NCBI GenBank assembly: GCA_025200525.1
Contig: CM045758.1
Coordinates: 7,188,580 to 7,252,579 of the forward strand
Direction of reading: 5' to 3'
Length of the DNA: 64,000 nt
From: Camellia lanceoleosa
Lineage: Eukaryota > Streptophyta > Magnoliopsida > Ericales > Theaceae
Positions within the stretch are counted from its first letter, which is position 1; every line of letters begins with the position of its first letter. Below are positions 58,897 through 64,000 of the stretch, piece by piece. Position numbers and translations under genes: made by a program. The notes beneath the pieces are model-generated. The model did not search any database. It was not told where the DNA came from and saw nothing but the letters and a program-made list of their open reading frames with translations.

Positions 58897-59740
58897 GCAG
58901 AGTCTCATAGGTTAGTAGGCGGAGTTTGATTCAATAATAAGAGGTGTTTGATTGAATAGTCAAGTTTGATAGAGTAGTAACTAGAGTGTCATTGAGTAAT
59001 AAATGAAATCTCATTAAATATCAATCAATATTTGATTGAATAGTAAGTAAAATTTGATGTAGTAGGTGGAATTCAATTGAATAATAAATCAAGTTTTATG
59101 GAGTAGCCAAAATAAAATTTATTGAGTAGTAAGTAAAGTTTAATAAAGTAGTAAGTAAAATTTAATAAAGTAGTAAGTGAGAACTCATTAAGTAGTAAGT
59201 GAAGTGTAGTGAATTAATAAGTGGAAGATTATTAAGCAGGTAGTGGAATTTAATTGAGTAATAAGTAAAGTCTAATGAAATAACAAGCAGAAGCTCATTA
59301 CTAGTAAGTACGGTTTAATTGAATAGTAAATAAAGTCTAATGAAGTAATAAGTAGAAACTCATTAAGTAATAAGTGGAATCTAGTGAATTAGTGAGTAGA
59401 AGCTTATTGAGTGGTAAGTGGAGTTTAATTGAGTAATAAGTCAAGTTTGATTGAGCGATGGCGAAGTCTCATTGAGTAATAAATCAAGTTTAATTGAGTA
59501 GTTTGTGAAGTCTCGTTGATTAGTAATTAAGATTTAATTGAGTAGTAAGTCAAGTCGATTAAGTAGTAAATGAAGTCTCATTGAGTAGGATACATGAAAA
59601 CTATTTAGTAATTTTATAAATTGAGATATTTTTAAAATACCTAATATATCCAAAAAATTATTTAATAATTTGTGGAGTAATAAGTCGACTCTTATTAAGT
59701 GAGAAGCTATGTTTAATTGAATAATAGTAGAATTATGTTT
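58897..59740. repeat. AGTAGTAAGT minisatellite, right part
   Basis: Continues the left array with the same 20-23-bp unit (GAGTAGTAAGT, GTCTCATTGA). Beyond the SINE, near 60195-60250, the motif again appears inverted (TTTACTACTTAAT). Confidence 0.75.
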
Positions 59741-59782
59741 AAACAATCATGTAAATTACTTTTATTTATAAAATGACACATT

Positions 59783-59977
59783 GCAACCCCAAGGGGTTTG
59801 GTTTAGTGGGTGAAGAAGGCGATCAAAAACTTAGCACCAAAGAGATGGCAAGTTGAACCCCACAAAGGCCAAACATTCATAACCTTGGAATCCTTTGGAG
59901 GTTTGCTTAGCTATTAACTTTAGGGCCCTAGGATTAGTAGGCGTCTTGGCGTGGTGACGAACACACGGATATTAAAA
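59783..59977 (+). mobile_element. SINE (tRNA-related, plant type)
   Basis: About 195 bp with a box A-like TTTGGTTTAGTGGGTGAAG near the start, a box B-like GGCAAGTTGAACCCCAC about 45 bp on, a plant-SINE-like tail containing GTGGTGACGAACACACGGAT and a 3' A-run. A 13-bp imperfect target duplication, AAAATGAYACRTT, flanks it (59770-59782, 59978-59990). It is non-coding and would be transcribed by RNA polymerase III. Confidence 0.75.
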
Positions 59978-59990
59978 AAAATGATACGTT

Positions 59991-60743
59991 ACTTAATATT
60001 GAGTAAGTTTATAAGTAATATTTTGTGATTATATTGTAAAATTACTTCTTTAGTTTGATTTGGTTTTAAGATTTTTATAATTTTTTTTAACTAAAATTTT
60101 TAGAGTTTAATTCTAAATTTCATAAATCTATAGGTAAACATTTGATCATTGATTTATCAAACAAACTAAATTGAATCATGCTCACCTAATAAAGAAGTTT
60201 ACTACTTAATATGACTTTACTTACCATTTGTTGTGAGTGAATTTGCTACTAAATCTGATTAATCTTATAAGTTTGATATAATTACTTGATTTCTCTTTTA
60301 ATAAAATTAAAACAATCATAATTAATGCAAATAATATCTAAATCTGAGGTCATTTTACAATACCGTCCGTTTTGGAGCATGTACCATATTCAAGTGATGA
60401 CACAAATGTCATAATTAAATTACTTTAAATTATAACTAAAATAAAATATAATGGATTATAACCAAATATCACTTCAGATATAATCAAAGACTTTTCAGTC
60501 ATAATTAAAATAATAATCATAAGTCATAATCAACATCATAATGAATCATACCAATGGTAATAACCAAGTATCATTTAAGTCATATAACTAAAAAGCTCTT
60601 CAATCATAATCAAAATTAAAATTATAAGAGGTTATAATTAAGGGGAATGCACCAATAAATTTCAAATTAATAACGTATACAATGTTTAGTCCTAAAAGTT
60701 TTCTTATAAACTGAAAGGTCCCATTACAATGTTTCAAACGTCA
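59991..60743. other. AT-rich intergenic DNA
   Basis: No gene recognised; many CATAAT/ATAATC short repeats at 60410-60640. Confidence 0.4.
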
Positions 60744-60895
60744 GATTAATGTTTCAAACATTAGATTTCAAACATCTAATGTTTATCAGATTTCAATAAT
60801 GTTTGAAATTATAGGATGAATTTTTCAAACATTAGATTTCAAACATCTAATGTTCATCAGATTTCAATAAATTTTGAAATTATAGAATGAAACAT
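60744..60895. repeat. Two direct repeats, each with a hairpin
   Basis: Two copies of a unit of about 75 bp. Each contains ACATTAGA and TCTAATGT arms around TTTCAAACA, then ATCAGATTTCAATAA. Confidence 0.65.
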
Positions 60896-60899
60896 CAGA

Positions 60900-61478
60900 T
60901 TCATTTACATCATGAACATCATGATGATGTATAAATGGGACTAAATAGAGCATAAAAAATTTTTTAGGACTAAATGGTTCAACTTTTTAGAAACTAAGAT
61001 TTATGGGTAAATTTTCCTATAATTAAGGCATAATTAACACAACAAATTATAATCAAAGACCACAAAGGTTATAACTGGACATATGATATACATCCAAAAA
61101 TAGAATGTGTATTATAGAATTTTTAGGTGTAAATACAAGAATAAATTCGAATATTGTATATATTTCAATATTAATTATTTTTTATTCATACAACTAATAA
61201 AATATTATTAAAAAATTAGCTAACTTTTATTTAAATTAAAATTTAATATAATTATGTCAAATTTAATAGAATTTAATATAATTTTAAATCTTAAAAAAAA
61301 ATTAGTCTATATTTTTTAATTTAAGTAATTTAATGTGAAACATTGTATCCACTCATCATCTGTTAGTTTAAAAAAAAAAGTCACATCACATCACTAATTT
61401 TACCAGTGATTCCCAGGGCCGATTTACAAGTGACTCCCAGTGACCCATACATGTTGGATGAAAATTCACTTTAAAGTT
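60900..61478. other. AT-rich intergenic DNA
   Basis: Nothing recognised. Confidence 0.4.
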
Positions 61479-62595
61479 TGTTACACAAAATCATTTTTGT
61501 GCACGGAAAATAAGTGAGATCGCCTTTTTAGAAGATCTCCACAATTCTTAAAGTGATTTACATTATTTATGATGTGTGAGGTCTATTTATATATGTGTAG
61601 AATGTTAAAATAATTTTTACGTGTAAATAAAATAATTTGAAATATATCAAACAAAATAAATAAATAACATGCGAATTTATTTAGTTGAGCAGAATAAATA
61701 ATTTAAGACCAAGTCAAGTGTGTGACACTCTGTCCTTAAAACAGATTAAGCTCCGCTTCTGATGCTTACGGTTAAGTGGCATCTATCTCCTAGGATACAA
61801 TGATCTTCACAAATTGTAGTAGTACTCTAAACAATTTGTTAAAAACTAAACTGTGTTCTAACTCTCACGAAATTTATACTAAATCTAATATGAAGAATAA
61901 TACAAAAAATACATAATTTATAATGACCAAAGACAAAAATCAAATGATTTTTAGGATAAAAAAAAATTATGCTCCCAGTTACGGAATGATGGGTATAAAT
62001 AGGCAAATTAACACGAAACGAGGTTCCAAAAATGAATGAAAAGGTGCACACCAATTCAAACATTGAATTCTTGACCGTTGCACTATGAACATTTTCAAAC
62101 AATTTGAAAAGAACTTAGATTGGACAAAGTGAAACACATAGGTAATATATTATTTAAACTATTTCAAATATATATATATTAAACTAATTAAATATATATA
62201 TATTAAACTATTGAAATAGTTAAATAAATAAATGAAAAATTACAAACTTTAGAAACTTTAAAATAACCTAAAATTTGAATTTAGAATTAAATTAAATTCC
62301 CACAATTACAAATTTTAGGAAACCACTTAGAAATTCAAAATTTGTATTTAGAATTAAATTAAATTCCCACAATGATTTTTATTGAAAAAATTCAAATAAA
62401 TTTTATCTAAAAAATTAATGTTAGACACAACAGCGTCAACTTCCCATTCACTCATAAATGGTTTTGACGTTACTGTCTTCATAGTATGATTTGCCGCGTG
62501 ACAAGGAATATTTCACCTCTTGGACCCACCAAATCGTTTGGGGCCCTCAAATCTTGGGCTCAAAAATATGCCTATATTAAACCATTTTTCCAACA
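61479..62595 (-). repeat. 3' LTR of a minus-strand copia element
   Basis: The plus strand starts TGTTACACAAAATC and ends TTTTCCAACA. The high-coordinate border is fixed by the adjacent polypurine tract. The low-coordinate border is the best TG candidate only. A sense TATA-like TATATAAATAGACC lies near 61590. Confidence 0.55.
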
Positions 62596-62607
62596 ATCCC
62601 CCACATG
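62596..62607 (-). other. Copia polypurine tract
   Basis: The minus strand reads CATGTGGGGGAT just before TGTTGGAAAAATGG. Confidence 0.75.
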
Positions 62608-63164
62608 AATGGAATTTGGCGGAGAAAATGCAACAACATGATCTAATCGAGTACAAAAATTGGTAATAATACGCAAAGGATAGGTAGCTTTTGGCTTTGA
62701 ACCTTCCCTTGTGAGATACTATCGGTTTACTAGTTAAGCAGTGAACATGATGTCTTGAGGCTTCGATCGATTGTGTAAGCCAAAACAATAGAACTCACAC
62801 GGTATATCCCAGACAGTTTATTTCTCACTATTGTGTTCATTTTGTACTGAACAACTTTGGTATTTTATGAGTGCTCTAGAGAATTGTAGCCCTTCACAAA
62901 TCTCATAGAGGCAGCCCGATTCACACTCGCATAGGTAATTCTTATGAAGAGTATCATGCCATACTCCACTAGGTTTACCTAGATATAAGAATCATTAAAA
63001 TTTTACTTAACCTTAAGCAGCGAGACATCACTATTTCATCCTAGAAATGGGTAGGTTGGACTCCTCGGTGATCATACGAGTCAATCACAACTCGGTTGTC
63101 CCTTTGAACCAAGATCTTGGGACCTCCAGTCAACTAGGTTGGGTTGCCGTTGTGGTAACTCTTA

Positions 63165-64000
63165 TTTAATAAGCTTAAGTCACATTCCCCTCGATGAATT
63201 CTCAACTAACTCTCTTGCTAACTCTTTGGTTAGTGGATCCGCTATGTTGTCTTAGACTTAATATATTCTATGGAAATAATTCCATTAGAGAGTAGTTGTC
63301 TTCTGATGTTATGTCGGCGGCGAATGTGTAAGTGACTTACCGATTATACATATGATTACGTGCTCTACCTATAGGTGATTGACTATCCTGATGTATGCAT
63401 ATAGCGAGCACGGTTTTGGCCATATTGGAATATCTTGAAGGAAGTGGCGAAGCCATTTTGCCTCTTCCCCAGCTTTGTCTTAGTCTATGAACTCTGATTC
63501 CATAGTAAACCTAGCAATGCAAGTTTGTTTGGTAGATTTCCTAGATATAGCCGCCCCACCAAGAGTAAAGACATACCCACTACTCGACTTTGAGTCTCTT
63601 TATCCGTTATCAATTTGCATCACGTTATCCTTCAATCTTCTTTGGATATCTAGTATAATTAAGCTCAATGTTATGAGAAAATCGGAGATATCTAAGAACC
63701 CTTATAATTGCTTTCTAGTGTTCTACTCCCGGATTACTCGTATATCTACTTAATTTACTTACTGCATAAGCTATATCTGGGCGAGTGCAGTTCATCAAGT
63801 ACATTAAGCTTCCAATAATTTGGGCATACTCTAATTGAGAAATACTTTCTGTACATTCTTAGAAAGATACAAATTAACATCTCTGAGGAGTTCTAGCAAG
63901 ATGATCATCATCTTTCTTTGAATTTGTCAAATATTTTCTCAATGTAATGAGATTGTGACAAAGCATATCCTTCGATGTTTTGGTAATTTTCATACCAAGA
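63165..64000 (-). pseudogene. Copia RT C-terminus and RNase H, window-truncated
   Basis: The minus strand carries copia pol motifs in shifting frames: IGSLMYLMNCTRPDIAYAVS then KLSRYTSNPG (about 63700-63830), VLRYLRFSHNIELNYTRYPK, then RHNIRRQLLSNGIISIEYIK, followed after a frame slip by ADPLTKELARELVENSSRGM (about 63180-63330). Several stops and frameshifts make it non-functional. The rest of the element lies beyond the window. Confidence 0.8.

Overview
This is a heterochromatic, repeat-packed stretch of a plant nuclear genome, most likely a eudicot. The evidence is Ty3/gypsy chromoviruses with a methionine-initiator tRNA primer site, a Tat-lineage gypsy element, Ty1/copia remnants, CACTA transposons beginning CACTACAACAAAA, a plant-type SINE and several MITEs. 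I found no intact host gene and no tRNA or rRNA gene. Every long reading frame belongs to a transposable element, and all of them are broken by stops or frameshifts.

Layout. 1-2837: minus-strand gypsy gag remnant, primer site and 5' LTR, cut by the window start. 2838-5176: AT-rich DNA with a probable copia-like LTR (about 3640-4460). 5177-17067: a plus-oriented Tekay/Del-like LTR, split by a complete minus-strand Tekay-type chromovirus (5418-14974, target duplication CGTTC). 17068-30458: about 3.1 kb of LTR-retrotransposon-like non-coding DNA, split by a second complete minus-strand Tekay-type element (19159-29413, target duplication GTAAC). This element has an extra acidic ORF upstream of gag. 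30459-32908: 5'-truncated plus-strand copia element with its 3' LTR. 32909-36789: AT-rich intergenic DNA with a Tourist-like MITE.

36790-60250 is a nested stack. A degenerate AGTAGTAAGT minisatellite is split by a large CACTA-type transposon (37917-58893, target duplication TAA). Inside that CACTA sit a Tat-lineage gypsy element (38378-47873, target duplication ATTAG) and a probable solo LTR (49851-55485). The solo LTR is itself split by a smaller CACTA of the same family (50528-54514, target duplication CAT). A SINE (59783-59977) lies in the right-hand minisatellite flank. 61479-64000: minus-strand copia 3' LTR and the end of its pol, cut by the window end.

The most notable points are the pre-gag ORF in the second Tekay element; the Tat element with a near-absent gag, a second RNase H, two tandem arrays behind pol and an antisense coiled-coil ORF; the multi-layer nesting resolved by target duplications; and a systematic CAG/CGA, CTCGAG/CCGG and CCGG/CGG exchange between sibling repeat copies. 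That last pattern looks more like base-calling or consensus error at methylated cytosines than evolution, and it calls for caution with all frameshifts here. I found no convincing undescribed functional system.
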